Below are positions 47,783 to 57,835 of a stretch of 64,000 nt of DNA, piece by piece. Position 1 is the stretch's first letter. The number at the start of each line of letters is the position of its first letter. Position numbers and translations under genes: made by a program. A model generated the notes under the pieces. That model was not told the DNA's origin and did no database searches. It saw only the letters and a list, made by a program, of their open reading frames with translations. The stretch is from Anaeromyxobacter sp. (GTDB lineage Bacteria > Myxococcota > Myxococcia > Myxococcales > Anaeromyxobacteraceae). Location of the stretch: contig JADKCZ010000018.1 in NCBI GenBank assembly GCA_016718565.1, positions 583,001-647,000 on the forward strand, written 5' to 3'.

Positions 47783-49373
47783 GCGCAGGCCTGGGCGGCG
47801 GCGGGTCGCGCCACCCGGCCCGCTCCAGCGCCGCGGCGCACGGCAGCGCCACCAGCCGCACGTAGCCGCGGTCCTCGGCCGGCAGGGGACGTGCCTGGGC
47901 GAAGGCCACCAGCAGCACGCCCAGGGTGCGGCCACCCACCAGCAGCGGCACCAGCGCGCAGGCGCCGATGCCGGCCAGGCGGCGCTGCTCGGTGAGGAGC
48001 GGCCAGCGGGCGTCGAAGGCCTGGCCGTCCTCCAGCCAGAGGGCCTTGCCGGTGCGGGCCACCTCGGCCACCGGGTGGTGGGCGTCCACCGAGAGGGGCG
48101 CCGTCACCTCGGGCCCGCCGCCGCAGGCGTGGCCGCTGGAGGCCACCCGCCGCACCCGCTCGGCCCCGTCGAGCGCGTGCAGCTCCACCACGCTGGCCCC
48201 GATCACCTCCAGCGCCCGGGCCGCCGCCGCGGCCACGTCGCCGCTGGTCACGGCGCCGGAGAGCGCCGCCGCCGCGGCGTGCATCGAGGCCATGCGGCGG
48301 TTGAGCCGGTCCTGCGCCTCGAAGAGCCGGGCCCGCTCCAGCGCCTGGGCGGTCTGCTGCGCCAGCGCCATGGCCAGCAGCCGGTCCTCCGACGCCAGGC
48401 GGGTGCCCTGGGCGAAGGCGAAGGAGAGGCAGCCCAGGGTCCGCCCCTGGGCCACCAGCGGCACCGCCACCACCGCCCCATCGCCCCGGCGGGCCCGGTG
48501 GGACTCCAGCTCCGGGTAGGCCACGGCGAAGGCCTCCGGGGTCTCCAGCCAGATGGGGCGGGCGCGGCGGGCCGCGTCGGTGGACGGCGAGGCGACCTCC
48601 AGGGAGCGCCGGGCCAGCGTGGCCTCCAGCGCGGGATCGAGGCCGTGGCCGAAGAGGAGCTCGAGGTGCTGGCCGTCGGCCGAGGCGAGGAACAGCGCGC
48701 CGCTGGTGGCGCCCAGGCCCAGCAGCGACCGGAAGACCACCGCCGCCACCTCGCGCGGCACCAGCGCCGCCGAGAGCGCCGCGGTGGTCTCCTGCAAGGC
48801 GCCGATGCGGCGGGCCTGGGCCTGCTGGGTGGCGAACAGGCTGGCCCGCTCCAGCGCCTGGGCGCACAGCCGGGAGACCGCCACCACGAAGGCGCGCTCG
48901 TCGCGATCGAAGGCGCGCGGCGCGGAGAAGCGCAGGCCCAGCGCCCCGCGGGGCCGGCTCACCGCCAGCGGCAGCCCCACCCAGGCCTGGTCGCCGATCT
49001 GCCGGATGCCGGCCTCCAGCCCCGGGTAGCGGGCGATCATGGCCGCCTGGTCCTCCAGCCAGACGGGCACGCCGTCGCGCCAGGCCTCCGCGGCCGGCAG
49101 CGGCTGGCGGCGCTGCAGCTCGCGCAGGGCCGCCAGCTCGGCCTGGTCCAGGCCGGTGGCGTGCACCAGCTCGAGCACGCCTGGCTCGTTCTCCCAGTAG
49201 ATGGTCCCGGCCTGCGCGCCCACCGCGCCCAGCCCCTCGAGGAAGATGGCCCGCGCCACCTCCTCGGGGGTCACCGCGGCCGACAGGGCGGCGGTCAGCT
49301 CCTGCAGCCGCCCCAGCCGCTCGAGCTGGACGAGGGCCACCGAGGGCCCGGATGTGCGCGCGCGTCGGGACAC
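47769..49373 (-). CDS. Triple GAF-domain protein
   Basis: A soluble protein of 534 residues made of three consecutive GAF-like units, each about 150-170 residues, separated by short helical linkers: about 1-175, 180-350 and 355-534. Each repeat starts with a similar helix (RLGRLQELTAALSAAVTPEEVA; ARRIGALQETTAALSAALVPREVA; NRRMASMHAAAAALSGAVTSGDVA) and contains the LG.L...F core strand. No kinase, cyclase, phosphodiesterase or DNA-binding domain follows. It probably binds a small ligand and acts through protein contacts. The start is GTG 49373. Confidence 0.88.
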   Translation of the reverse strand: MSRRARTSGPSVALVQLERLGRLQELTAALSAAVTPEEVARAIFLEGLGAVGAQAGTIYWENEPGVLELVHATGLDQAELAALRELQRRQPLPAAEAWRDGVPVWLEDQAAMIARYPGLEAGIRQIGDQAWVGLPLAVSRPRGALGLRFSAPRAFDRDERAFVVAVSRLCAQALERASLFATQQAQARRIGALQETTAALSAALVPREVAAVVFRSLLGLGATSGALFLASADGQHLELLFGHGLDPALEATLARRSLEVASPSTDAARRARPIWLETPEAFAVAYPELESHRARRGDGAVVAVPLVAQGRTLGCLSFAFAQGTRLASEDRLLAMALAQQTAQALERARLFEAQDRLNRRMASMHAAAAALSGAVTSGDVAAAAARALEVIGASVVELHALDGAERVRRVASSGHACGGGPEVTAPLSVDAHHPVAEVARTGKALWLEDGQAFDARWPLLTEQRRLAGIGACALVPLLVGGRTLGVLLVAFAQARPLPAEDRGYVRLVALPCAAALERAGWRDPPPPRPALTVS

Positions 49374-49450
49374 GTGGTCGTGGCTACCACGACGTGGTAC
49401 CGGCGCGTCAGCCCGCTTGGTGGGGGCGGCGCGTCCGTTCCGTATCTAGA

Positions 49451-50236
49451 ATGCGGGACATGACCTCACGGAGCCGCAGCCGCCTCGCCCGCCCCGCCGC
49501 CCTCGCGGCCGCGCTCGCCCTGACCCTCGGCTGCCTGGCGCCAGGGCCGGCCCAGGCCGCCCGGAGGAAGAAGGGGCACCCGGCCAGCGTGCTGCTCGAC
49601 GGCCAGGAGACCCGGGTGCGCTGGACCGACGGCGACTCCTTCCAGGTGGACTCGGGCCCGCTGCGCGGCTTCTCCACCCGGCTGCTCGGCTACAACACGC
49701 TGGAGGCCTTCGGCCCGGTGCACCGCGTCGGCGCCCTGGGGCCCGAGGCGCTCTACGACCTGGCCCGGGGCGCCACCGCGCTGGTGGCCGCCGGCCGCTG
49801 GACCTGCCGGACCACCGGCGAGCGGGACGGCTACGGCCGGGCGCTGGTGGCCTGCCCCGACGCGGCGGCGGCGCTGCTGCGCGCCGGCCAGGCCATGGTC
49901 TTCGCGGTGGGCGGGCCGGCCGACCCGGCGCTGCTCGAGGCCCAGCGCCAGGCCCAGGCCGCGCGGGCCGGGCTGTGGGCCGGCGGCGTGCCCCCGGAGA
50001 TCCTCACCAGCCTCCACTCCACCGCGGAGCGCGGGGCGGGCGGACAGGGCGCCTACGACCGGGTGGTGGACACCCGCACCGGCCAGACCCGCAAGCGGGC
50101 CCACCGGGAGGCCTACCGCACCTGCCAGGAGGTCTGCCTGGGCGAGGGGACTCGCCAGAGCTGCCTCACCTACGTGCCGTTCGAGCGGCGCTACCGCGGA
50201 CGCCCCGCCTGCCTGGGGCCGCCGCGGCCGGAGTGA
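49451..50236 (+). CDS. Secreted staphylococcal-nuclease-like (TNase) protein
   Basis: A 261-residue exported protein. ATG 49451 and ATG 49460 are both possible starts. The leader has an Arg-rich N-region and an Ala/Leu core, ending either in LTLGC (a lipobox) or PAQAA (signal peptidase I), so lipoprotein versus soluble is open. The mature part has an OB-fold nuclease-like region: DGDSFQV, RLLGYNTLEAFGPVH, and ERDGYGRALVACPDAAAALLRAGQAMVF. This keeps the SNase order, but the classic catalytic Arg-Glu-Arg set is not fully evident. The C-terminal ~80 residues include four Cys (TCQEVCLGEG, QSCLTY, PACLG), suggesting disulphides. Confidence 0.75.
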   Translation: MRDMTSRSRSRLARPAALAAALALTLGCLAPGPAQAARRKKGHPASVLLDGQETRVRWTDGDSFQVDSGPLRGFSTRLLGYNTLEAFGPVHRVGALGPEALYDLARGATALVAAGRWTCRTTGERDGYGRALVACPDAAAALLRAGQAMVFAVGGPADPALLEAQRQAQAARAGLWAGGVPPEILTSLHSTAERGAGGQGAYDRVVDTRTGQTRKRAHREAYRTCQEVCLGEGTRQSCLTYVPFERRYRGRPACLGPPRPE

Positions 50237-50308
50237 GGGACCGCGCCGCGCCTGGGACGCCCCGCCGTCCGGTCGCCCCGGCGGCGGGCCGGGCGCCCCC
50301 GCCGGCGC

Positions 50309-51430
50309 TCAGCGGGCCGCGGCCGGTCCGCCGGACTCCTCGCCGAAGAGCAGCTTGACCCACTCGCCGTTCTCGGTGAGCTCCACCCGCAGCGCCTGGA
50401 CCCGGGCCGGCCCGAGCCCCAGGGCCCGCGCGCTGTCGAGGGCCTCGGCCGGCGCGCCGGGGAACAGCGCCGGCCCGTCCTCCAGCAGGTGCAGCGCCGA
50501 CACCAGCCGCACCAGGTGCAGCGCCGGCAGCTCCGGGGCGGGCGGCAGGGTGGCGTCGTGGTGGTGGGTGGCCAGGGCCGCCAGGTGGTCCGGCAGCTTC
50601 CACTCCCGGTGCACCTCGCGCCCCACCTCGACGTGCACCTTGTGGAGGATGCGGGCCAGCGAGGCCGGCGAGGCCACGGTCACCTGCCCGTCCAGCGCCA
50701 GGGCGGCCAGCGAGCGCAGCGCGATGGCCTTGCCCACGTCGTGCAGCATGCCGCCCACGAAGGCCCGCTCCGCCCCCGGCAGCTGGCGCAGCGTGGCCAG
50801 GTTGGAGGCGGTCCGGGCCACCACCGCCGAGTGGTAGAAGAGCTGGTTCCAGGCCGGCCCGAAGGTCTCGAACTCGGCCTTCACCTGCGGCTGGAAGAGC
50901 GAGCGGGTGGAGAGCGCCGTGACCAGGCGGGCCACCTCGGCGGTGCCGAGCCGCCGGATGGCGTCGCCCGGCGTCTGGATGGGGTCCACCCCGCGGAAGA
51001 TGATCGAGTTGGCCAGCACCATGACGCCGGCCGAGAGGGCGGCGTCCAGCTCGATGAGCCCGGCCAGGCGGCGCAGGTCCACCTCCGGGTCGCGCGCCAG
51101 GTCCATCACCTGCAGCGCGATGGACGGGAAGGAGGCCGGGCCGGGCCGGTGGGTGTCGAAGTGGTCGAGCACCGCCTCGGAGATGAACTCCTCCTCGGGC
51201 GTGTAGCGGGGCTGGCCGCCGGCCAGCGCCTCCGGCGCCACCTCCATGGCCAGGGCCCAGGCCGCCGCGGGGGCGTCGGGCGTGTCGGGCAGGGGCGGCG
51301 CCTCGCCGTCCAGCTCGGCCTGGTAGGCCTCCTGCGCGGCGGCCCCGGCGGCCTCCTCGGCCGGCGTCAGGGCCAGGGGATCCGGCGCGGGGGGCCGCCT
51401 GCCGGCGAGCTTCTTCAGCCAGTCGAACAC
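50309..51430 (-). CDS. HDOD domain protein
   Basis: A 373-residue cytoplasmic signalling protein. The first ~90 residues are an acidic, Ala/Pro-rich leader after MFDWLKKLAGRR. The HDOD domain covers about 95-330, with LPS-like entry ASFPSIALQVMDLARDPEVDL, LANSIIFRG, AIRRLGTAEVARLV and an HD-type motif MLHDVGKAIALRSL, and later a HHHDA segment. HDOD proteins are found in regulatory and motility networks in deltaproteobacteria; the active site is usually degenerate, but here the HD pair is present. It is followed on the same strand by no close partner. Confidence 0.9.
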   Translation of the reverse strand: MFDWLKKLAGRRPPAPDPLALTPAEEAAGAAAQEAYQAELDGEAPPLPDTPDAPAAAWALAMEVAPEALAGGQPRYTPEEEFISEAVLDHFDTHRPGPASFPSIALQVMDLARDPEVDLRRLAGLIELDAALSAGVMVLANSIIFRGVDPIQTPGDAIRRLGTAEVARLVTALSTRSLFQPQVKAEFETFGPAWNQLFYHSAVVARTASNLATLRQLPGAERAFVGGMLHDVGKAIALRSLAALALDGQVTVASPASLARILHKVHVEVGREVHREWKLPDHLAALATHHHDATLPPAPELPALHLVRLVSALHLLEDGPALFPGAPAEALDSARALGLGPARVQALRVELTENGEWVKLLFGEESGGPAAAR

Positions 51431-51541
51431 CGGGGATCCATACCACGCGGGCCGGGCCCGGCCAGCCGGCGGCGGGCCATTCCACGCGGCGTCCGCCCGG
51501 CACCTCCGGCCGGGTGCTGCGGCCTGCCCCGCCGCCCGGGC

Positions 51542-52585
<1,044 letters not shown>

Positions 52586-52661
52586 CGGCGTGAAGAACTA
52601 CCCGTTCGGCGCGGACGGCGCCACCCGGCCGCGCCGCGGCGCCTCCGCCTCGCCAGGCCGC

Positions 52662-54155
52662 TCACCGGTCCTCCCAGAGGCCGGGCTGGCCGCCCGCCGG
52701 GCCGTGGCGGGCCAGGTACCCCTTGACGCGGTGCTTCCTGGCCATGTTCTGGCTCGACATGAAGCGGACCGTGCCGAAGACCGGCCGCTCCGGCGCCCAG
52801 GGGCGATCGTGGCGGCCCAGGACCCAGCAGATGCCCGTGTAGGAGCTGGGGTCCCGCCCGTCCAGGGCGTACCGGTCGTTGAGCTCGACCATGGTGGCCA
52901 GCGCCTCCTGGGGGCTGCGGCTCCACTCCAGGATCTTCTTGCCCCAGAGCATCCGCAGGGTGTTGTGGATGACCCCCTCGTGGAGCAGCTGGCGCTGGGC
53001 CGCGTTCCAGAGCGGGTCGTGGGTGGCGGCCCGGCGGAAGACCTCGAGGTCGTAGCAGGGCTCCCGCTGGTCGGCGGCGTGGCGCCCCAGGGTGGCCTGG
53101 GCCCAGGCCGGCAGCGAGCTCCACTCCCGGTGGTCGGGGCGGTGGGCCGCCCAGTTGAAGCCCAGCTCGCGCCAGGTGATCACCTGGTCGAGGAAGGCCT
53201 CGGCGGCCGGCGACACCCCCCACCAGCCCTCCCGCGAGCCATTCACGGTGGGTGAGAGGAGCGGCGGCGTCCAGCCCTGGGCCCTGAGGACCCCGGCCAC
53301 CACCTGGTGCGCCGAGAGGTGGCCGAAGTGCAGCCACGGGCTGAGCCCGCTGGCGCCGTCCTGGTCGGGCTCGTCGCGCGCCTCGTGGTACCCGGCCAGG
53401 CCATGCTCCAGGAAGCGCGCCAGCCTGGCCTCGGCGGCCACCGATCCGCCCCGCCCGGCCGGGGGCACGGCGTGATCGATGGGCAGCGCGGCGGCCAGCG
53501 CGGCCGGGTCGGCCAGCTCGGCCGCGGTGGCGGCCGGCCACCTCCGGGTGAGCCCCCGCGGCAGCGCCTCCAGGCGGGGCAGGCGGAGGCGCGCCAGGGG
53601 GTCGGGGGCGGGGAGCCGGTCGAGCCAGGGCGGCAGGTGGCGCTGCAGCTGGCGCCGCAGCAGGTAGGCGGTGACGAAGGCCTTGCCGGCCAGCCGGAAC
53701 GGGTAGAGGCAGCTGGCGTCCACGGCCTCCAGCCGCACGTCCAGCGCCTGGCCGGCGGCCGCCGCCATGGCCGGCAGGAAGAAGGTGGGGTAGTCGTCGG
53801 TGACCACCGCGCAGGCGTGGGCGCCCAGGGCCAGGAGCAGCCCCTTCCCCTCCCCGGCGCTCCGCTCCACGTAGGGGTGGTAGCGCACCGCCCGCCCCTC
53901 CAGCCGGGCCAGGGTGTCGGCCATGCCGGCCAGCACGAAGGCGTGCAGCCGGTCCGAGGCGTACGGGTAGCCGACGCGCAGCGCCTCCAGGATCACCAGC
54001 GGCCGCGCCAGCTCCCGCGCCAGCTCGACCGCCCGCTCCAGCGCGTGGTTCCAGCGCACCCGCCGGTTGGCCGTCATCCAGTAGACGACGAAGTCGCGCT
54101 CCGGCCTCACCGGCGCGGCGTTGAGGGCGCGCAGCCGCTCGGCCGCCACGCTCAC
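52662..54155 (-). CDS. phr: Class II CPD photolyase
   Basis: A 497-residue DNA photolyase. The GTG at 54155 overlaps the stop of the upstream TudS-YbgA gene (GTGA), so the two are translationally coupled. N-terminal alpha/beta domain: DFVVYWMTANRRVRWNHALERA and LVILEALRVGYPYASDRLHAFVL. FAD-binding helical domain: SGLSPWLHFGHLSAHQV, FLDQVITWRELGFNW, and NTLRMLWGKKILEWSRSPQEA (class II signature), with NDRYALDGRDPSSYTGICWVLG and RPVFGTVRFMSSQNMARKH near the end. It repairs cyclobutane pyrimidine dimers with blue/near-UV light. Confidence 0.95.
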   Translation of the reverse strand: MSVAAERLRALNAAPVRPERDFVVYWMTANRRVRWNHALERAVELARELARPLVILEALRVGYPYASDRLHAFVLAGMADTLARLEGRAVRYHPYVERSAGEGKGLLLALGAHACAVVTDDYPTFFLPAMAAAAGQALDVRLEAVDASCLYPFRLAGKAFVTAYLLRRQLQRHLPPWLDRLPAPDPLARLRLPRLEALPRGLTRRWPAATAAELADPAALAAALPIDHAVPPAGRGGSVAAEARLARFLEHGLAGYHEARDEPDQDGASGLSPWLHFGHLSAHQVVAGVLRAQGWTPPLLSPTVNGSREGWWGVSPAAEAFLDQVITWRELGFNWAAHRPDHREWSSLPAWAQATLGRHAADQREPCYDLEVFRRAATHDPLWNAAQRQLLHEGVIHNTLRMLWGKKILEWSRSPQEALATMVELNDRYALDGRDPSSYTGICWVLGRHDRPWAPERPVFGTVRFMSSQNMARKHRVKGYLARHGPAGGQPGLWEDR

Positions 54156-55111
54156 GCGTGGTTCCTCAGCATCAGCTCCTTGGGGTCCGGGTCGAGGTAG
54201 GTCTGCCCCGCCAGCCAGGTCACCGCGTGGCGCCGCACCTGCGAGCGGAAGAGCGTCAGCGGCACCACCAGCGGCACGTGGCCCCGGCCGAAGTCCGCCA
54301 CCACCCCCTCCAGCTCGCGGCGCTCCTCCTTCGGCAGCTCCTTGAAGTAGCCGGCCATGTGCTGCAGCACGTTGAGGTGGCGGCCGCGGGTGGCGGGCTT
54401 GCCGAGCGAGGCCATGAAGAGGGCGCCGTACTCGTCGGCCACCTGCCCGATGGGCCGCCCCTTGGCCCGGGCCACCAGCGAGCCCAGCTTCCGGTAGCCG
54501 TCCGGGTGGTGGGCCAGCAGCGCCAGCTTGTGGGCGGTGTGGAAGGCCACCAGCCCGCCGCGGGTCAGGCCGCCCTCGACCAGCGCCTTCCAGCGGGCGT
54601 AGCCGAAGATCCGCTCGATGAAGCTCTCGCGCAGCAGCGGGTCGTTGAGCCGCCCCTCCTCCTCCACCGGCAGGAGCGGCAGCCGCGCCTGCAGCACCCG
54701 CACGAAGGCGCCGGTGCCGTCGCGCACCGGCTGGCCGCTGCGGGGGCCGTAGACCCGCACCCGGGCCAGGCCGCAGGAGGGCGAGTCCTTCTTGGTGACG
54801 TACCCGGAGAGGTCGAGGGCGGCCAGCTGCGCCACCTTGGCCTCGGCGTAGGCCGCCATGCGCTCCGTCCAGTCCTCGCCGGTCCGCTCGGCCACCAGCC
54901 GCGGCGCGGCGGCCTGGCCGGTGAGGCGGATGGACGGGCGGGGGATGGACATGCCCACCTCCACCTCGGGGCACAGGGCCACCCACTCGACGAAGGGGCC
55001 GAGGACGTCGGTGCAGAAGTCGTTCTGCTTGTGGCCGCCGTCGTAGCGCACGCCCCGCCCGAGCAGGCAGGCGGAGATGCCGAGGCGGGGCTTGGTGGTG
55101 GGGGTGGCCAT
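54152..55111 (-). CDS. TudS (DUF523)-YbgA (DUF1722) fusion protein
   Basis: A 319-residue two-domain protein. The ATG at 55111 is within the expected N-terminus. Residues 8-155 are DUF523, with three conserved Cys in GISACLLGRGVRYDG, ALCPEVEVGM and KKDSPSCGLARVRVYG. In TudS these three Cys hold the Fe-S cluster that desulphurises 2-thiouracil. Residues 180-300 are DUF1722: ERIFGYARWKAL, HTAHKLALLAHHPDGYRKLG and LNVLQHMAGYFKE. DUF1722 genes commonly neighbour photolyase (E. coli ybgA next to phr); here it is upstream and overlaps it. The combined function may be base salvage or repair; unproven. Confidence 0.92.
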   Translation of the reverse strand: MATPTTKPRLGISACLLGRGVRYDGGHKQNDFCTDVLGPFVEWVALCPEVEVGMSIPRPSIRLTGQAAAPRLVAERTGEDWTERMAAYAEAKVAQLAALDLSGYVTKKDSPSCGLARVRVYGPRSGQPVRDGTGAFVRVLQARLPLLPVEEEGRLNDPLLRESFIERIFGYARWKALVEGGLTRGGLVAFHTAHKLALLAHHPDGYRKLGSLVARAKGRPIGQVADEYGALFMASLGKPATRGRHLNVLQHMAGYFKELPKEERRELEGVVADFGRGHVPLVVPLTLFRSQVRRHAVTWLAGQTYLDPDPKELMLRNHA

Positions 55112-55191
55112 GGGGCGCCAGCCTACGCCGGGACGGCGCGCGGCGCAGCCGGCCGCGGCGGCGCCAGGCCCGGGCGCCAAGGGCAGCCCCC

Positions 55192-55240
55192 CAAAAAAAG
55201 ACCGCGGCCCCGCGGCGCTCGAGAGCGCCGGGGGCCGCGG
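55192..55240 (-). terminator. Strong rho-independent terminator of the decaheme cytochrome gene
   Basis: An 18-bp stem (55202-55220 with 55223-55240, one bulged base) with a GA loop is followed on the minus strand by seven T residues (A7 on plus at 55193-55199). It lies about 20 bases past the cytochrome stop at 55262. Confidence 0.92.
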
Positions 55241-55261
55241 GAACTTCAGGTCAGGCTCGCC

Positions 55262-57835
55262 TTACGGGTTGGCGATGTGCATCTCGACGGGGTCCATGAA
55301 GCGGCCGTCGCCGTGGCACACGTCGCAGGCCTCGACGCCGCCGATGGTGTTCGCGCCGAAGTGCGAGGCGGCGATGGCGGTGTCGTGGCAGCTGCCGCAG
55401 TTGGCGGCGCCCGCGCCCTTGAAGGACTCGACCTTGGACCAGTAGGTGTCACCCAGCACGGAGTCCGGGGCGACCACGCCGCCGGTGCCGGAGAGGGTGC
55501 CGCAGACCGCGTTGGCGTCGGCGCCAGCGGCCTCGATGCAGGTGAACTGCACCGAGCGGGTGGCGATCACGTTGGCCTCGGGCAGCCCGTTGCCGGTCGA
55601 CACGTGGCACATCATGCAGTCCTCGAGGTCTCCCGGGAAGGCGCCCAGGAAGGCGACGTCGGGGGCCTGGCCCTCGGCGCGCGGCGGGAAGGCCGCCGGA
55701 TCCGCCCGGAAGTCGCGGGTGGCGCCGATGACGTAGTCGTTCGCCAGGCCGCCGGCCTTGTGGATCTTGTGGACCATGATGGAGAGCTGCATGGACTCCG
55801 GGGTCTTGACGAACGCGTTGCCCGCGCCGTCCACCTCGAACTGCGAGGTCCGCTCGTCGTTGACGTTGCGCGGGTTGTGGCACATGGCGCAGTAGTCGGG
55901 ACCCTTGCGCGCCGAGCCGCCGTGGAAGCCGAGGTCGGCGTGGCAGGCGTTGCACTTGGCGTTGGTGGTGATGGCGCGGCGGGCGACGGCGCCGGTGGTG
56001 GCGCCGACCTTGGCGTACTTCACCGGGACGGCGACCTGGGTCCAGTCCTTCTGGACGCAGACGCCGGCGACGGCCGGACCGGTGGCCGCGTTGCAGCTGC
56101 CGGAGACCGGGGCGAACTCGGACGAGTAGGCCTCGACGCCGACGCCGATGGACAGGCCGTTGAGCGCCGTCAGGTCACCGAGCGAGCCGGTGAACTGGCC
56201 GGGCGTGGCGGTGGCGGTGAGCAGGGCCGCGCCGGCCGTGCCGCCGAAGGCGGCCGACTGGAGGTAGCCGCCCTGGGCGAAGCCGGTGGCGGTGGCCGGG
56301 GCGCCGTAGGGCGCGCCCGTGGAGGCCAGCGTGGTGCCGTAGTCGCCGGTCGGGCCGGCGATGGTGAACCGGAGCGAGGACAGCGGGGTGGCCTTGATGT
56401 CCGCCGCGGCGCCGTCGATGCGCACCGTGAAGGTCACGGTGGAGGTGGCCGGGGTGGCCACGCTGACGGTGTCGATGGTGATCTCGAGGCGGCGGGCGGC
56501 GTTGGAGCCGTTGCCCACGAAGGTGGTGTTGGTGGCGGCGGCGTACAGGGCCGAGTGGACCTTGCGGGTCGCCGGGGCGGCCGACTGCGCGTCGGCCTGG
56601 TGGCAGTTGGCGCAGCCGTTGTCGTTGGCCTGGCCGCCCATGTGGGTGGCGAAGTCGACCTCGTAGTGGCAGGAGCCGCAGGCCGCGCGGGAGGGCTTGC
56701 TGAAGGCGTTGTCAGCCTGGGCGCCCTGGTGGCACTGGCCGCAGTTCTTCACCGTGTTGGGCGGCGCGAACATGACCGTCGAGAAGTCCGTGGTGGCGCT
56801 CCACTTGTAGACGCGGGGCGTGCCGGCCGGGGCCAGCAGCTGGCCGGCGTGGATCTCGTGGATCATCTGGCGGAAGTCGATGGCGTTGGCGGTGCGGCCG
56901 GAGGCGGCGTCGGCGGCGATGATCCAGCCGGGGGTGTGGCAGGTGAGGCAGAGGCCAACCGTGCGGCGCGTGCCGTGGGCCTGCATGTTCTTGTGGCAGG
57001 CGTTGCAGGCGGCGTCGGAGACGACCTGGCGGGCCACGGCGGCGGTGCCGTTCGGCACGAACTCGAAGGAGACGCCGACCGGGTAGTTGATGCCCTGGAA
57101 GAGGCGGGCGGCCTGCATGCCGACCAGCGTCTGGGAGGCCGGGGCGGGCGCCAGCGGGAAGCCGGCGGCCAGCGCCGGCAGCGCCGGGGCAGCCGTCGGG
57201 AAGGTGAACATGTAGGTGCCGTCCAGGTTGGCCGTGTAGAGCGCCGCGGCCTGGGCCAGCGTGATGGTGGCGGGGACCGAGGTCGGCCGGGTCTGCTTGC
57301 CGGCCGGGTCGCCGGCGCTGGCGCTCTCGTAGAGCGCCTCGTAGGTGCCCGTGGCGTTCGCCTGCGCGATGCTGAAGCGCGGGCCGCGGGTGCTGCCGAA
57401 GGCGCCGGCGGCGAGCTCGGCCAGGAAGTCGACCTGGTTGCCGGCGGCGTCCGTCACGTCGAAGGTGACGGTGGCCGGGCCGGTGGCCGGGGCGGTGGCG
57501 GAGAGGATGGTGATCTTGAGGCCGGCGCCGGCGGGCACGGGAGCGGGCGCGCCCGGCTCACCCTGCGGGCCGGTGGGGCCGATGGGGCCGGTCGGGCCGG
57601 TGGGGCCGGTGGCGCCGTCGGCGCCAGCAGGGCCGGTGGGGCCGGTGGCGCCGTCGGCGCCAGCAGGGCCGGTGGGGCCGGTGGGGCCGGTGGCGCCGTC
57701 GACGCCGTCGGTGCCGTTGGTGCCGTTGGTGCCGTTCTGACCGGCGGGGCCGGTGTCGCCGGAGCAGGCGGTGAGGACCATCGCGAGGGCTGCGGCGAAC
57801 AGCGCGGCCTTCCCGTAACGCGAAGAAGTTTGCAT
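55262..57835 (-). CDS. OmcA/MtrC-family decaheme surface cytochrome with collagen-like stalk
   Basis: An 857-residue lipoprotein. The ATG at 57835 has GGGGAG eight bases upstream. The lipobox is LTAC with Cys24. Residues 26-97 are 24 uninterrupted Gly-x-y triplets, rich in GPT and GAD (collagen-like). Beta domains follow. Ten CxxCH heme sites appear from about residue 276: CNACH, CLTCH, CGQCH, CGSCH, CANCH, then after a second beta domain CNACH, CAMCH, CMMCH, CGSCH and CDVCH. The 5+5 split between two beta-barrel domains is the OmcA/MtrC/MtrF fold. It probably sits on the outer membrane and passes electrons to minerals or shuttles. No MtrA/MtrB partner gene is in this window. Confidence 0.95.
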   Translation of the reverse strand: MQTSSRYGKAALFAAALAMVLTACSGDTGPAGQNGTNGTNGTDGVDGATGPTGPTGPAGADGATGPTGPAGADGATGPTGPTGPIGPTGPQGEPGAPAPVPAGAGLKITILSATAPATGPATVTFDVTDAAGNQVDFLAELAAGAFGSTRGPRFSIAQANATGTYEALYESASAGDPAGKQTRPTSVPATITLAQAAALYTANLDGTYMFTFPTAAPALPALAAGFPLAPAPASQTLVGMQAARLFQGINYPVGVSFEFVPNGTAAVARQVVSDAACNACHKNMQAHGTRRTVGLCLTCHTPGWIIAADAASGRTANAIDFRQMIHEIHAGQLLAPAGTPRVYKWSATTDFSTVMFAPPNTVKNCGQCHQGAQADNAFSKPSRAACGSCHYEVDFATHMGGQANDNGCANCHQADAQSAAPATRKVHSALYAAATNTTFVGNGSNAARRLEITIDTVSVATPATSTVTFTVRIDGAAADIKATPLSSLRFTIAGPTGDYGTTLASTGAPYGAPATATGFAQGGYLQSAAFGGTAGAALLTATATPGQFTGSLGDLTALNGLSIGVGVEAYSSEFAPVSGSCNAATGPAVAGVCVQKDWTQVAVPVKYAKVGATTGAVARRAITTNAKCNACHADLGFHGGSARKGPDYCAMCHNPRNVNDERTSQFEVDGAGNAFVKTPESMQLSIMVHKIHKAGGLANDYVIGATRDFRADPAAFPPRAEGQAPDVAFLGAFPGDLEDCMMCHVSTGNGLPEANVIATRSVQFTCIEAAGADANAVCGTLSGTGGVVAPDSVLGDTYWSKVESFKGAGAANCGSCHDTAIAASHFGANTIGGVEACDVCHGDGRFMDPVEMHIANP
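57599..57670. repeat. Perfect 36-bp tandem repeat in the collagen-like region
   Basis: Two identical 36-bp units (57599-57634 and 57635-57670), with a degenerate third beginning at 57671, encode a 12-residue block of four Gly-x-y triplets (GAT GPT GPA GAD in cyclic order). Unequal exchange here would change the stalk length in frame. Confidence 0.9.

Noticed and set aside
57540..57760. CRISPR-like short regular repeats
   Set aside because: The repeats are the collagen-like Gly-x-y coding region; there are no unique spacers between conserved repeats and no cas genes nearby.
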